NCBI GenBank assembly: GCA_937894065.1
Contig: CALCST010000009.1
Span: 1-64,000 of the forward strand
DNA length: 64,000 bases
DNA from: an uncultured Parabacteroides sp.
Lineage (GTDB): Bacteria; Bacteroidota; Bacteroidia; Bacteroidales; Tannerellaceae
Direction: 5' to 3'
The position numbers and the translations under genes are program-made. This document shows positions 17,191 through 26,646 of the stretch, piece by piece. Within the stretch, counting starts at the first letter, position 1, and every line of letters begins with the position of its first letter. Under the pieces are notes generated by a model. The model saw nothing but the letters and a program-made list of their open reading frames with translations, did no database searches and was not told the DNA's origin.

Positions 17191-18306
17191 ATGAAATACG
17201 CAATCCTCTCCCCTTTCTACCCCTATCGTGGCGGTATTGCCCAGTTCAGCGCAATGCTATACAAGACTTTGGAAAAAGACGGACACGAAGTGAAGGCTTT
17301 TAACTTCAGCAGACTTTATCCGGATACTTTGTTCCCGGGCAAAACACAATATGTGGAAAAAGGTGATAATGCGATTGTGATAGAAAGCGAGCGTGTGCTC
17401 GACAGCGTAAATCCTCTTTCTTATTTCAAGGCTGTTGAGGCTATAAAGAGATTCAATCCGGATGTTCTGATTATTAGTTATTGGATGTCTTTCTTTGTTC
17501 CCGGATATGCTCATATAGCAAACAGAATGAAAAAGCATTGCAAGGTTATCGCCCTCATTCATAATGCTATACCTCACGAACCTAGATTCTTTGACAAACC
17601 AATGGCAAAACTTCTGTTCAGTCAGTGCCACAGTTTTATTGTTCTCAGCGAAGCTGTTGCTGACGATTTGAAGAGTTTATGTCCTAATGCAAAATATATC
17701 TTGAATCCTCATCCGCTATATAATCATTTCGGAGAGAAAATCAGTAAAGACGAGGCTTGCGAAAAGCTTAAAATAAGTAAGGAAAAGAAAACTTTGCTGT
17801 TCTTCGGATTGATACGCGATTATAAAGGTCTGGACCTTCTGATTGAAGCTATGCACAATCTTGGAGACGACTTCCAGCTTGTAATTGCAGGAGAATGTTA
17901 TGGCAGTTTCGAGAAATATCAGAAAATGATAGACAATTCACCGGCCAAAGAAAGGATTCATGTTTATAACCAATATATTGCTGATGATGATATTCCCCAG
18001 TTCTTTTCAGCTGCTGATGCTCTGATATTGCCTTATCGTTCGGCAACTCAAAGTGGAGTTGTATCTATTTCATATCATTATAATATTCCTATGATTAGTA
18101 CACCAGTTGGAGATTTTGGTCAAAGTATCGGGAAACCGCAAACAGGAATAGTTGTCACTGATATTAACTCTGATTCAATAAGGAAAGGTATTGAAGAATT
18201 ATTCAGTAATGATAAATACAATCTTTGTCTTGAGAATATAGGAAAAGAAAAAGTTTCTCTCTCTTGGGAAAAGCTTACGGAGAAGATTGAAGTAATCGTT
18301 AGATAA
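17191..18306 (+). CDS. Glycosyltransferase family 4 protein
   Basis: I chose the ATG at 17191 (371 residues). The 22 codons of open frame upstream lie in the octamer repeat, and the product then begins exactly at the GT-B first strand MKYAILSPFYPYRGG. The C-terminal Rossmann half has LLFFGLIRDYKGLDLLIEAM and a donor-site region LILPYRSATQSGVVS with the retaining-GT4 layout. It transfers a sugar from an activated donor to an unknown acceptor in the cytoplasm. It is convergent to the polysaccharide block on the other strand and could serve the same polymer, but this is only proximity. Confidence 0.88.
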   Translation: MKYAILSPFYPYRGGIAQFSAMLYKTLEKDGHEVKAFNFSRLYPDTLFPGKTQYVEKGDNAIVIESERVLDSVNPLSYFKAVEAIKRFNPDVLIISYWMSFFVPGYAHIANRMKKHCKVIALIHNAIPHEPRFFDKPMAKLLFSQCHSFIVLSEAVADDLKSLCPNAKYILNPHPLYNHFGEKISKDEACEKLKISKEKKTLLFFGLIRDYKGLDLLIEAMHNLGDDFQLVIAGECYGSFEKYQKMIDNSPAKERIHVYNQYIADDDIPQFFSAADALILPYRSATQSGVVSISYHYNIPMISTPVGDFGQSIGKPQTGIVVTDINSDSIRKGIEELFSNDKYNLCLENIGKEKVSLSWEKLTEKIEVIVR

Positions 18307-18312
18307 TAAATA

Positions 18313-18380
18313 AAGAAGTCAAGTAGTTTATTGTTTTTTACTTCTTAACTACTTGACTCCTTAACTACTTGACTCCTTAT
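18313..18380. repeat. Octamer quasi-palindromic array 5 (CTCCTTAA type)
   Basis: The left arm is AAGTCAAGTAGTTTA. The right arm has CTTCTTAA, CTACTTGA, CTCCTTAA, CTACTTGA and CTCCTTAT in perfect 8-base register. It fills the spacer between two convergent genes and contains the stop codon of the YfhO-type gene (18377-18379). Confidence 0.85.
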
Positions 18381-20887
18381 TTACTTTTCTTCAACTCCAT
18401 ATAAACCGAATACACCGCAGCCGCAATCACCATAATCAATATCAGGAAGCTACTGTAAGCCTCAACATTTGCAGCAACAATATATCCTTCAGGACGGAAT
18501 TCAAATACAATTTCGTGTTCTCCAGCAGGAATACGCATCGCGCGCAGAATCCAGTCTGCACGGAAATGTTCGGCAGGTTTACCGTCAATTGTAGCTTTCC
18601 AGCCTGGCTGATAATATATTTCAGAGAAAACAGCAAGCTGTTCTTTTTCGGCAGAAGTCAAATATGTAAGCTTATTCGGACGATAAGATTCCAGCTCAAT
18701 CATCGCAGTTGAATCAGATTGTGGAGTGAAACCTTCGAGAGCTGAAGCAAATCTCTTATCCACAATTGCTGTTGTATAAGGCTGATATTCATCCAGTGCT
18801 GTTATTTCCTCATCTGCATTCTCAACCATCTTTACAGAAGAAACAAACCATGCATTTCCATACGAGAAATTATTAACCAAAGGCGGCTGCTGAGGATTAT
18901 AGATTATATATTTAGTATTCAACATATTCAAGACCTTACATTTTGCGAATGTAGGATTGAAATCCGCCATTGTCTTTACATGCTGGAATGCACCAATAAC
19001 AGAATCTATTTCCGACTGCAGTCTGTGGTCAATCAATTCCTGATAACGGCGCAACTTGGCAGCATGATAACCTCCGATTGAATGATGATAATATGATGTA
19101 GAGGTTTCGAGGAACGGATTGTTAAGATTCAATACTCTATAGTTAGTCTTATCTTCCAGAATAGCTTTATCGGCAGCCGACATTGCAAAGTGTTCCTTAA
19201 TCTGCTGAGGATTTACATAATTTGAATCGTTCAGATAACGACGGTCAACAGTCCATAAGTCAACCAACACCAAAACAGCTATAAGAGCAGAAACAACAAA
19301 GCCTACAGTCTTCTTATTTGCTGCTTTATTGTACCAGAACAACAAGGCTGCAGCTGCCACGATAAACAACAGCGAACGCAATGCATCGGCAGAAGCAAGC
19401 GAAGCTCTGTCTGCAATCAAAGCATAAAGGAACTGCTCCGGCAATTTATACAGAGAATCATAATCCGACTGGAAATCCAACAGTGCTGTAGGAGCAAGCC
19501 ACAATATAAGTGACAAACCACCAGTAATAGCCAATGCGCCTATCATTCCTTTCTTGAACAATTTATCCTCAACTTTTCCGTCCATTATCTCCTTCAATCC
19601 CCAGAAACCAATCAAAGGAGCAACAAGTCCAGGAATAACCAATGCCATTTCTACAGTTCTGAACTTATTATACATCGGCAGATGATGGAACATAAAGTCG
19701 TTGAACCAATCCAAATTTCTACCCAAAGCCAGTAAAGTCAGGAAGAATGCACCGGCAAACATCCACCATTTCATAGGATTGCTGATAACAAACATTCCAA
19801 GGACGAAAAGGAAACATACGATAGCACCGAAATAAACAGGTCCGGAAGTGAATGATTTGTCTCCCCAATATGTTGGAGCCTGTATTTCTTTTCCAACCTG
19901 TGCGCCCGCAGCTTTTGCTGCCTGATAGAATTCAGAATCCTGTCCTAATTTTCCGCCAGAACCACCGCCGTAAGCATTAGGAACAAGAAGTGTAAGCAAC
20001 TCGCCCTTTCCATAACTCCAGGCAAACGCATAATCTTTGTCCAAACCTGAAGAAGCTTTTCCTTCTTTCTTTGTGTTGTCTGAGTTTATTGTAAGTTCTG
20101 AAGCTCCACGAATTGAATGTTTACTCAAATCCCACATTGCATACATATTCTTGGCTCCAGGAAGAACTGCAAGAATTGAGCAGGCAATAAATATTGCTGT
20201 TACTTTTCCCAATTCTGCCAATTCCTTGCTTTTCACCTTTGCCACAACAAAGCCTGCATAAATAAATACACAAAGAAGCATCAGATAATATGTAATCTGT
20301 GGATGTGAATTATTTACTGACAAAGCAACGCCTAACAGGAATAATACAGAACCCCAAAGATATTTACGTTTGAAAAGAAGTGCCATACCGGCAAGAGTAA
20401 CCGGCATATAAGCTATTACATAAGCCTTTGTTATATGACCGGCTTCAATGATAATAATGTTATATGAAGCCAATGCAAATGCAATAGCTCCGGCAAGCGA
20501 AAGCCACCAACTTGCTCCCATAACACACATCAGAAGATAGAAACTAAGCAAACCAACGAAAACCATGCTGGCATCGAAATAGCCCAACGATTTCAATGGC
20601 GCTTCCAAAGATTTATACTTAGGAAGATCCGGAGCCGGATTTCCATATCCTGAGACATACGGCATTCCGCCAAACATTGCATCAGACCAAGCAGAGAATT
20701 CTCCAGGTGATGCTGTTTTCTCATATTGTTCCATTTGGCTGTTTCCCATTCCGTCCGCCTTCAGCATATCGCCTTGCTGAATAACTTTTCCGTCAAGGAC
20801 AGCCGGAGAAAAATAAACAACTGTCAACACTAGCAATACAAGGATGGCAGCCAGATGTTTTCCCCAAGTCTTTAGTAATTGTTGCAT
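18377..20887 (-). CDS. YfhO-family integral membrane protein
   Basis: The 836-residue protein has about a dozen hydrophobic spans in residues 10-530 and a soluble C-terminal part (about 560-800) ending in one last span and KKSK. This matches the YfhO family, GT-C-like membrane proteins. Bacillus YfhO/CsbB-type systems glycosylate lipoteichoic acid, and the Bacteroidetes members are uncharacterised. A role in transferring sugars outside the membrane is a reasonable inference. It is the last gene of the polysaccharide operon, 28 bases after a GT2 gene. Confidence 0.8.
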   Translation of the reverse strand: MQQLLKTWGKHLAAILVLLVLTVVYFSPAVLDGKVIQQGDMLKADGMGNSQMEQYEKTASPGEFSAWSDAMFGGMPYVSGYGNPAPDLPKYKSLEAPLKSLGYFDASMVFVGLLSFYLLMCVMGASWWLSLAGAIAFALASYNIIIIEAGHITKAYVIAYMPVTLAGMALLFKRKYLWGSVLFLLGVALSVNNSHPQITYYLMLLCVFIYAGFVVAKVKSKELAELGKVTAIFIACSILAVLPGAKNMYAMWDLSKHSIRGASELTINSDNTKKEGKASSGLDKDYAFAWSYGKGELLTLLVPNAYGGGSGGKLGQDSEFYQAAKAAGAQVGKEIQAPTYWGDKSFTSGPVYFGAIVCFLFVLGMFVISNPMKWWMFAGAFFLTLLALGRNLDWFNDFMFHHLPMYNKFRTVEMALVIPGLVAPLIGFWGLKEIMDGKVEDKLFKKGMIGALAITGGLSLILWLAPTALLDFQSDYDSLYKLPEQFLYALIADRASLASADALRSLLFIVAAAALLFWYNKAANKKTVGFVVSALIAVLVLVDLWTVDRRYLNDSNYVNPQQIKEHFAMSAADKAILEDKTNYRVLNLNNPFLETSTSYYHHSIGGYHAAKLRRYQELIDHRLQSEIDSVIGAFQHVKTMADFNPTFAKCKVLNMLNTKYIIYNPQQPPLVNNFSYGNAWFVSSVKMVENADEEITALDEYQPYTTAIVDKRFASALEGFTPQSDSTAMIELESYRPNKLTYLTSAEKEQLAVFSEIYYQPGWKATIDGKPAEHFRADWILRAMRIPAGEHEIVFEFRPEGYIVAANVEAYSSFLILIMVIAAAVYSVYMELKKSK

Positions 20888-20915
20888 ATTGTTTGTTTTT
20901 AATTAATTGCTTTTA

Positions 20916-21692
20916 TTATATGACCTTCTTCGTCACCCATTTCGCATAATAGAAACGAACGGCAAACCAAAGATGCATAAGCATGGTTGCAAATGTACCA
21001 TAATAATTACACATAATTGCATAACGTTCTTTCAAAGAAGCTTTTCTTTGCTGACTGCTTAGTCCGGCTTCCAGGAAATTACTTAAAGTAAGACGAGTGT
21101 TGAACACTCGTTTCGAAGCTTTCAACACGCGGATACACCAGTCATAATCGGCGCAAAGCGGATAAGACAGGTTATATGAATCCGTAACTGCCTTTCTTGC
21201 TATAAAAGATTGATGGCAAACCAGCATTCCCCAACGGAACTTCTGCCAGGTAAGACGTCTCGGAGCCTTCAAACGGCGCATTCCTATTATTTTCCCGTCT
21301 TTATCGGCTATTGCAGTCTCTCCATATATTACATCAGGCAGATTCTTCAACTTTGACATTTTCTGTACCATAAGCTGGATTATGTCAGCACTAGGCAGAG
21401 TGTCGCCGGCATTAAGAAACCACACATAATCACCTGTAGCATTTTGCAAGCCTTTATTCATGGCGTCATACAAACCTTTATCTGGTTCGGATATCCAATA
21501 GGTAATTCCAGATTCATATTGACGGATAATATCCAATGTCTTATCCTTGGATTTACCGTCTATTATTATGTATTCAATATTTGGATATGACTGACTGAGA
21601 ACACTCAATATAGTTCTCTCAAGCCATTGCTCTGCATTATATGTTACAGTAATTATGGAAAACTTTGGTGATATATTATTCATAATATTCAA
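20916..21692 (-). CDS. Glycosyltransferase family 2 protein
   Basis: The 258-residue GT-A protein starts with FSIITVTYNAEQWLERTI, has the nucleotide-sugar site IIIDGKSKDKT and a metal-binding region in VWFLNAGD, where the usual DxD is relaxed to NAGD. The pattern EPDKGLYDAMNKG resembles WcaE-like transferases of exopolysaccharide loci. The acceptor is unknown. It lies between the ion-channel gene (35-base gap) and the YfhO-type gene. Confidence 0.88.
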   Translation of the reverse strand: MNIMNNISPKFSIITVTYNAEQWLERTILSVLSQSYPNIEYIIIDGKSKDKTLDIIRQYESGITYWISEPDKGLYDAMNKGLQNATGDYVWFLNAGDTLPSADIIQLMVQKMSKLKNLPDVIYGETAIADKDGKIIGMRRLKAPRRLTWQKFRWGMLVCHQSFIARKAVTDSYNLSYPLCADYDWCIRVLKASKRVFNTRLTLSNFLEAGLSSQQRKASLKERYAIMCNYYGTFATMLMHLWFAVRFYYAKWVTKKVI

Positions 21693-21727
21693 TTATACAA
21701 AAGTTTGAGTGGCGAAGATAATGAAAA

Positions 21728-22606
21728 TTACTCTTCCATATCAGGCAAGGAAGGCAGTTTTGTTCCGCAATTCTGACAATAATGAGCTTCTATATCATGA
21801 CCGACACGGCCACAACCTGGACATTTCCTGTTCCGTAGCTTTTTCTGTTGGCTCACCATTGTTGCCGATACAATTCCTGTCGGTACAGCGATAATCGTAT
21901 AACCAATAAGCATTATAATAGCAGAAATAAAACGTCCTATTGGTGTTACAGGTGTTATATCTCCATATCCAACAGTTGTCATCGTTACTATTGCCCAATA
22001 AATACTATTCGGAATATTATTAAACTGCGAATTTGGTTCTGTTCCTTCAAATATATACATAATCGTTCCCATGGATGTCACAAGAATAAGCACGAAGAAA
22101 AAGAAGACCGAAATCTTCGGTGCACTAATCCACAAAGAACGTAAAAGCAGATTTCCCTCATTTATAAAGTTAAACAGCTTGAATATTCGGAATATTCTTA
22201 TCAGTCGGAAAGCACGTATAACCAACAGATATTGCGCTCCGGTAAATATCAGACTTAAATAAACCGGTAATATCGACAATAAATCCACTATCCCGAAAAA
22301 ACTGAGGATATATTTCCCAGGTTTGGGCGAACAATATATTCGTACAAGATATTCGAAAGTAAAAAAAGCCGTGAACAAATATTCCAAGGCACGCAAAATC
22401 CAAAACGAAGTGGAAGTGAACCAGTTCATACTGTCCAATATAACCACAAGGACACTGGCTATAATAAAACATACAAGAACCAGGTCGAACATCCGTCCTT
22501 TCTTGGTATCAGACTGGAATATTATTGTATATAATTTCTTCTTTAATGCCTGATCACCTAAAAATCCCAAGCACTTAGCTTTACATTTCGAAATAAAACC
22601 AAACAT
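21728..22606 (-). CDS. Voltage-gated-type potassium channel with C-terminal zinc ribbon
   Basis: The 292-residue protein has six membrane spans. S4 carries Arg131, Arg134, Arg137 and Arg140 at every third position. The pore has the K+ selectivity filter TVGYGD (residues 211-216) before S6. After S6 comes a small zinc-ribbon-like tail with CPGC (Cys262, Cys265) and CQNC (Cys277, Cys280) instead of an RCK domain. It is likely a homotetrameric cation channel. Its location inside a glycosyltransferase operon (gaps of 21 and 35 bases) is unexpected and no functional link is evident. The regulatory ligand, if any, is unknown. Confidence 0.9.
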   Translation of the reverse strand: MFGFISKCKAKCLGFLGDQALKKKLYTIIFQSDTKKGRMFDLVLVCFIIASVLVVILDSMNWFTSTSFWILRALEYLFTAFFTFEYLVRIYCSPKPGKYILSFFGIVDLLSILPVYLSLIFTGAQYLLVIRAFRLIRIFRIFKLFNFINEGNLLLRSLWISAPKISVFFFFVLILVTSMGTIMYIFEGTEPNSQFNNIPNSIYWAIVTMTTVGYGDITPVTPIGRFISAIIMLIGYTIIAVPTGIVSATMVSQQKKLRNRKCPGCGRVGHDIEAHYCQNCGTKLPSLPDMEE

Positions 22607-22627
22607 AAATTGCGAACCTTAAAATAT

Positions 22628-23884
22628 TTATCGTTTGCCTGCAAGCAAACGCTCATACAAAGCTATATATTTCTGCGCAACAATATCTTCAGAATAACAA
22701 GAATTTACCTTATCAACACAAGCCGTAGATATTCCTTCTCTGTCCGGATTATCCAAAATCCATCTTATACCTTCAGCCAAATCCTCTGCAGATTTATACT
22801 TAGCCACATATCCGTTCTTTTTATGGTCTATCATTTCAGGAATTCCTCCAATCTCAAAACCTACGCATGGAGTTCCGCATGCCATGGATTCCATGATGGT
22901 GTTAGGGAGATTTTCCTCCAACGATGAAGTTACAAACAAATCAACAGCATTATATAAATCTGCAATTACCGTTTCTTCGGTTAAATATCCCATAGGGTGA
23001 ATTGGTACAGGTATTAACTGCTTAATCTCAGACTTTATATTACCAAATACCACCAACTCTAAATCATCTTTATGAATAAGAGATAAAGCTTTCAACAAAT
23101 AATCTACACCTTTTCTGGAATCAGTAATATTCAATGCTCCAAACAAAAGTAATTTCTTGTCTAAAGGCAAATTAAACTTACGTCTGGATTCATATTTATC
23201 CTTTCTCCTGAAAATACTTTGATCCACAGTATTTGGTATATCCAATACATTCTTATTGATTAACAATGCACTTTCTTTTGCTCTCCCAGTAAGCCACTTA
23301 CTACAACCAACAAAAGTGATATCCGCATCCTTATATGTTTCTGCTTTATTCAAGAATATTTTAGTTGACAAATCATTACCTGATTTATTACCTAAATAAA
23401 AACAAGAATTGCATTTCTTATGATACTTATTACAGTCACGTGCATGATGACAAATACCAGTGCAAGGCCACATATCATGCATTGTCCAAACTATAGGTTT
23501 ACCTAGTACTGATAATTTTCTTATATCTGACAAAGAAAGAAATCCCTGATTTATCCAATGTAAATGAATAATATCAGCATTTTTCACTTCCTCCATCTTA
23601 CTGATATCTGTTCCTGTATTTGCTATTGAAACACGAAACAAATCAGCTCTATTTAACTTATTGAACAGAAATATTATAATACGCTCAAAATAAAAACGGA
23701 ATTTATTTATTTTCCGCCTAAGCCACGTACTATTTACCGTAATATATTTATCATCGCCCTCCGATTTGTCTCTTACAAGCATAGATGTGTCTATACCATT
23801 CCCGATAAGGGATGATCTTAGACGATCGGCGGCAACGGCGGCTCCGCCGGTGCGGGATGAGGTGTTAAGGAGTAATATTTTCAT
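22628..23884 (-). CDS. Glycosyltransferase family 4 protein, WcaC-like
   Basis: The 418-residue GT-B protein opens with KILLLNTSSRTGGAAVAADRL and has the WcaC-like central stretch IIHLHWINQGFLSL, WTMHDMWPCTG and a cysteine-rich CHHARDCNKYHKKCNSC (residues about 145-165). The C-terminal donor site shows the GT4 EX7E region ENLPNTIMESMACG. It probably adds one residue of the repeat unit in the cytoplasm. It is spaced 3 bases from the preceding GT2 gene, so co-transcription is likely. Confidence 0.9.
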   Translation of the reverse strand: MKILLLNTSSRTGGAAVAADRLRSSLIGNGIDTSMLVRDKSEGDDKYITVNSTWLRRKINKFRFYFERIIIFLFNKLNRADLFRVSIANTGTDISKMEEVKNADIIHLHWINQGFLSLSDIRKLSVLGKPIVWTMHDMWPCTGICHHARDCNKYHKKCNSCFYLGNKSGNDLSTKIFLNKAETYKDADITFVGCSKWLTGRAKESALLINKNVLDIPNTVDQSIFRRKDKYESRRKFNLPLDKKLLLFGALNITDSRKGVDYLLKALSLIHKDDLELVVFGNIKSEIKQLIPVPIHPMGYLTEETVIADLYNAVDLFVTSSLEENLPNTIMESMACGTPCVGFEIGGIPEMIDHKKNGYVAKYKSAEDLAEGIRWILDNPDREGISTACVDKVNSCYSEDIVAQKYIALYERLLAGKR

Positions 23885-23887
23885 TAT

Positions 23888-24871
23888 TTACTTTCGATAA
23901 TTCTTTGACATATATCTAAAATAATCACTACAAGATATAGGGAAAAATAATGCTCTCATAACTGATAGAAAAACATTCTTTTCTACAGTATGAAAAATTC
24001 TATTTCTTAGTTTAACACATTTTATTTGAAGCAACACAAAATATAATATTGAAGATTTACTATGATATTTTGCTAATGCTTTTGCGTTTCTTAAAGATTT
24101 AGTATCCGTTTCAATCTCATTCAGAAAAATAGATAATGTAGTAAAGTATTCTCTAATTATAGGATATAATTCTACATAAAACAAAAATGTTCTTCTTATA
24201 GAATAAAAAATATTCAATAAAGTTTTATTATAATTTTGTGCAGGGCAATAAGTTGCAGCCAATATATGACGTCTATTATTAACTAGCACTTTATCACAAA
24301 ATTGTACTTTTTCATAAGCTGCAGCAACTATCTGAATAAGCTTATCATAAGTATAATAATTCATCCATTTATCCAAATTTGGTATCTTATCTAATAAAGA
24401 TCTTTTTATTAACAAAGTGTGTCCAGGAGTCATCCCTACATACATCATTCTTTCTATGGTAAAATTCGGAATTCTAGAATCAAAATGAACTTTTATATTT
24501 TCACCAGTAGCAAATGGCCTTGAAAATCCTGAAGACAACCAATTCTCTCCAATAGAATTTAATTGTGTTTCTATTTTATCTAATTCCCAAATATCATCTT
24601 GATCTGATATTGCGATATATTCTCCTTTTGCCAAAAGCATAGCTGAAAAGAAATTTCCATTTATACCTTTTTTCTCTTTATTAATATTTAAACGTATATA
24701 TGGATATTTTACCAAATATTCCTCTATAATCTTAATAGTATCATCTGTAGAACCATCATCTTGAATAATTATTTCATATAAAGGATACGTTTGATTAACA
24801 ATAGAATCAAGTTGTTCTCTAATATATTTAGCACCATTATAAGTACACATTACAACAGACACTTTCTCCAT
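23888..24871 (-). CDS. Glycosyltransferase family 2 protein
   Basis: The 327-residue GT-A protein begins VSVVMCTYNGAKYIREQLDS with IIQDDGSTDDT and the metal site AISDQDD. This is the pattern of rhamnosyl- or galactosyl-type GT2 enzymes in O-antigen and capsule clusters. The coding region is very AT-rich: my hand count of bases 24001-24120 gives 29 G+C of 120. This suggests recent acquisition. Its start overlaps the upstream gene's end by 22 bases. Confidence 0.88.
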   Translation of the reverse strand: MEKVSVVMCTYNGAKYIREQLDSIVNQTYPLYEIIIQDDGSTDDTIKIIEEYLVKYPYIRLNINKEKKGINGNFFSAMLLAKGEYIAISDQDDIWELDKIETQLNSIGENWLSSGFSRPFATGENIKVHFDSRIPNFTIERMMYVGMTPGHTLLIKRSLLDKIPNLDKWMNYYTYDKLIQIVAAAYEKVQFCDKVLVNNRRHILAATYCPAQNYNKTLLNIFYSIRRTFLFYVELYPIIREYFTTLSIFLNEIETDTKSLRNAKALAKYHSKSSILYFVLLQIKCVKLRNRIFHTVEKNVFLSVMRALFFPISCSDYFRYMSKNYRK

Positions 24872-25764
24872 AGTAATAAATATCTTACCAACCTCTTATA
24901 AGAAAAGAAGTTATTTTTAACTGCCTTGTTATTAATCTCTTTATTATTTAGAATATATTCCGGATGATTCAAAGGAAACTTCATTTCCTCAGATTCCACG
25001 TACAACTTATCAGCCTTTTTGGTTGTGTGTGTTGCATTAGGATCACCCAATCCTATATTCGTCACCATATTAACAGACGGATATATTGAAAGTTGGTTTT
25101 GTAATCTCAAACTATAATAATAGAAAACTCCCCAAGGGTTCAAACCTCCTTTATGAGACAATGCATCAGGTATAAAACTTGAGAAATATATCTCTTCTAA
25201 TTTATTAGAGAAGAGTGATGAATGTCTTTGAGGATACTTGTTCCAAAATGGAAAATCAACATTTACATTTTTCCAAACCCTGCGCCAAGTTGCCCATCCC
25301 CAAATATGAGTTATATTACAAAAGTCATAACTATATCCATCTTTTACTATTCCTGGTAAAAAACAATTACCTCCTATATGCCCAATTCTTTCATCGTCTT
25401 TATATTTTATCAAAAGCTCCTCACAAAAACGGAAAAACGATAAATCAGGCAAACAGTCATCCTCCAATATAACACCATATTCTTCTTGCTCAAAAAACCA
25501 TGTAATAGCAGAAGATATAGCCTTTTTACATCCTAAATTTTCGCCCCTAAACAATGTCTTAACCTCACAAGGCCAATCCACAGAATCAATTATACTCCTT
25601 GACTGACGACATAATTCTGCCTCTTCATCTTTTCCTGGCCTAGGAGCATCAGCCGCAACATATAACCGGGAAGGTTTTATTTCCCTTATTCGCTCAAATA
25701 CGACTTTTGTTGTATCCGGGCGATTGAATATTAGGAATAATATTGGAGTGTTGTACATTTTCAT
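24850..25764 (-). CDS. GT-A-fold glycosyltransferase-like protein
   Basis: The 304-residue protein starts TPILFLIFNRPDTTKVVFERI, then LYVAADAPRPGKDEEAE and GVILEDDCLPDLSFFRF with an EDD metal site. These features belong to the nucleotide-diphospho-sugar transferase superfamily, seen in family members annotated as hemolysin-like HlpA or sugar transferase. HlpA-like naming carries no functional meaning here. It overlaps the gene on each side (4 and 22 bases), which supports translational coupling within the cluster. Confidence 0.8.
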   Translation of the reverse strand: MKMYNTPILFLIFNRPDTTKVVFERIREIKPSRLYVAADAPRPGKDEEAELCRQSRSIIDSVDWPCEVKTLFRGENLGCKKAISSAITWFFEQEEYGVILEDDCLPDLSFFRFCEELLIKYKDDERIGHIGGNCFLPGIVKDGYSYDFCNITHIWGWATWRRVWKNVNVDFPFWNKYPQRHSSLFSNKLEEIYFSSFIPDALSHKGGLNPWGVFYYYSLRLQNQLSIYPSVNMVTNIGLGDPNATHTTKKADKLYVESEEMKFPLNHPEYILNNKEINNKAVKNNFFSYKRLVRYLLLWRKCLL

Positions 25765-26639
25765 TTTCTTTTTCCAAAACGTGACAAGATAAAATCTTTT
25801 ACACCAGAAAGATACGCAAATAATAAATCATATTGCTTTTCTTTGATGTATTTTAATGAATTATGAGGCACTATCAATAATATATGATATAAAATTGCAT
25901 AATATCTTTTCCATGCCTCCAGATTTCGTCTGTATAATAATAATCTGTTCCTAGAATTATAATAACAAACCAAAGGAGAATTCTTACCCGTACTACAACT
26001 ACCTATATGCAAGAGTTCCACATTAGGTTCATATAACAATTCATAACCCGCTTTTTTTAAATGTAAAGACAAATCTATCTCTTCTGAATATAAGAAATAC
26101 ATTTCAGGCCATCCTCCAACAACAGATAATGCTGTTCGTCTTATTAAGACAGCTGCTCCATGAATAAGTGAAGTTTTTTCTTTAACTTTACTATTTTCTC
26201 CAAGAATATTAGTTCTATAATGAATTCTCATCAGATACTTATCCAAACTATCACAACCAAGATAGTTATAAGAGCCATCTTTATTAATTATTTTAGGAGA
26301 TACTGCTCCGATGGAAGAATCCTCTTCCATATCTTCTAATAACAGAGAAAAACAATCTTCTTTTATTATTACGTCATTATTAATAAAAAAAAGATATTCT
26401 CCACTAGAATGTAAAACACCTAAATTATTTCCACCTGAAAAGCCTAAATTATTATTACTTCGAACAAACTTAACCCATGGATATATATTTTCTAAATATT
26501 CTATTTCATTTTTTTCTGATGCATTATCCACAACAATAACTTCCCAATCCTTTTTCTTATAATTAGATAAAGAATCAAGAAAACTCCTAGTAAATAGCCA
26601 AGAGTTATAATTTACGGTTATTATTGACAACTTACACAT
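25761..26639 (-). CDS. Glycosyltransferase family 2 protein, rhamnosyltransferase-like
   Basis: The 292-residue protein has LSIITVNYNSWLFTRSFLDS, VIVVDNAS, NLGFSGGNNLG and YLFFINNDV (metal site). It then shows LIHGAAVLIRR and the acceptor-side FLYSEEIDLSLHLKKAGY. This is the typical layout of dTDP-rhamnosyltransferase-like GT2 enzymes, although no dTDP-rhamnose genes are present in the window. It overlaps the next gene by 4 bases. Confidence 0.88.
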   Translation of the reverse strand: MCKLSIITVNYNSWLFTRSFLDSLSNYKKKDWEVIVVDNASEKNEIEYLENIYPWVKFVRSNNNLGFSGGNNLGVLHSSGEYLFFINNDVIIKEDCFSLLLEDMEEDSSIGAVSPKIINKDGSYNYLGCDSLDKYLMRIHYRTNILGENSKVKEKTSLIHGAAVLIRRTALSVVGGWPEMYFLYSEEIDLSLHLKKAGYELLYEPNVELLHIGSCSTGKNSPLVCYYNSRNRLLLYRRNLEAWKRYYAILYHILLIVPHNSLKYIKEKQYDLLFAYLSGVKDFILSRFGKRK

Positions 26640-26646
26640 TTACACA

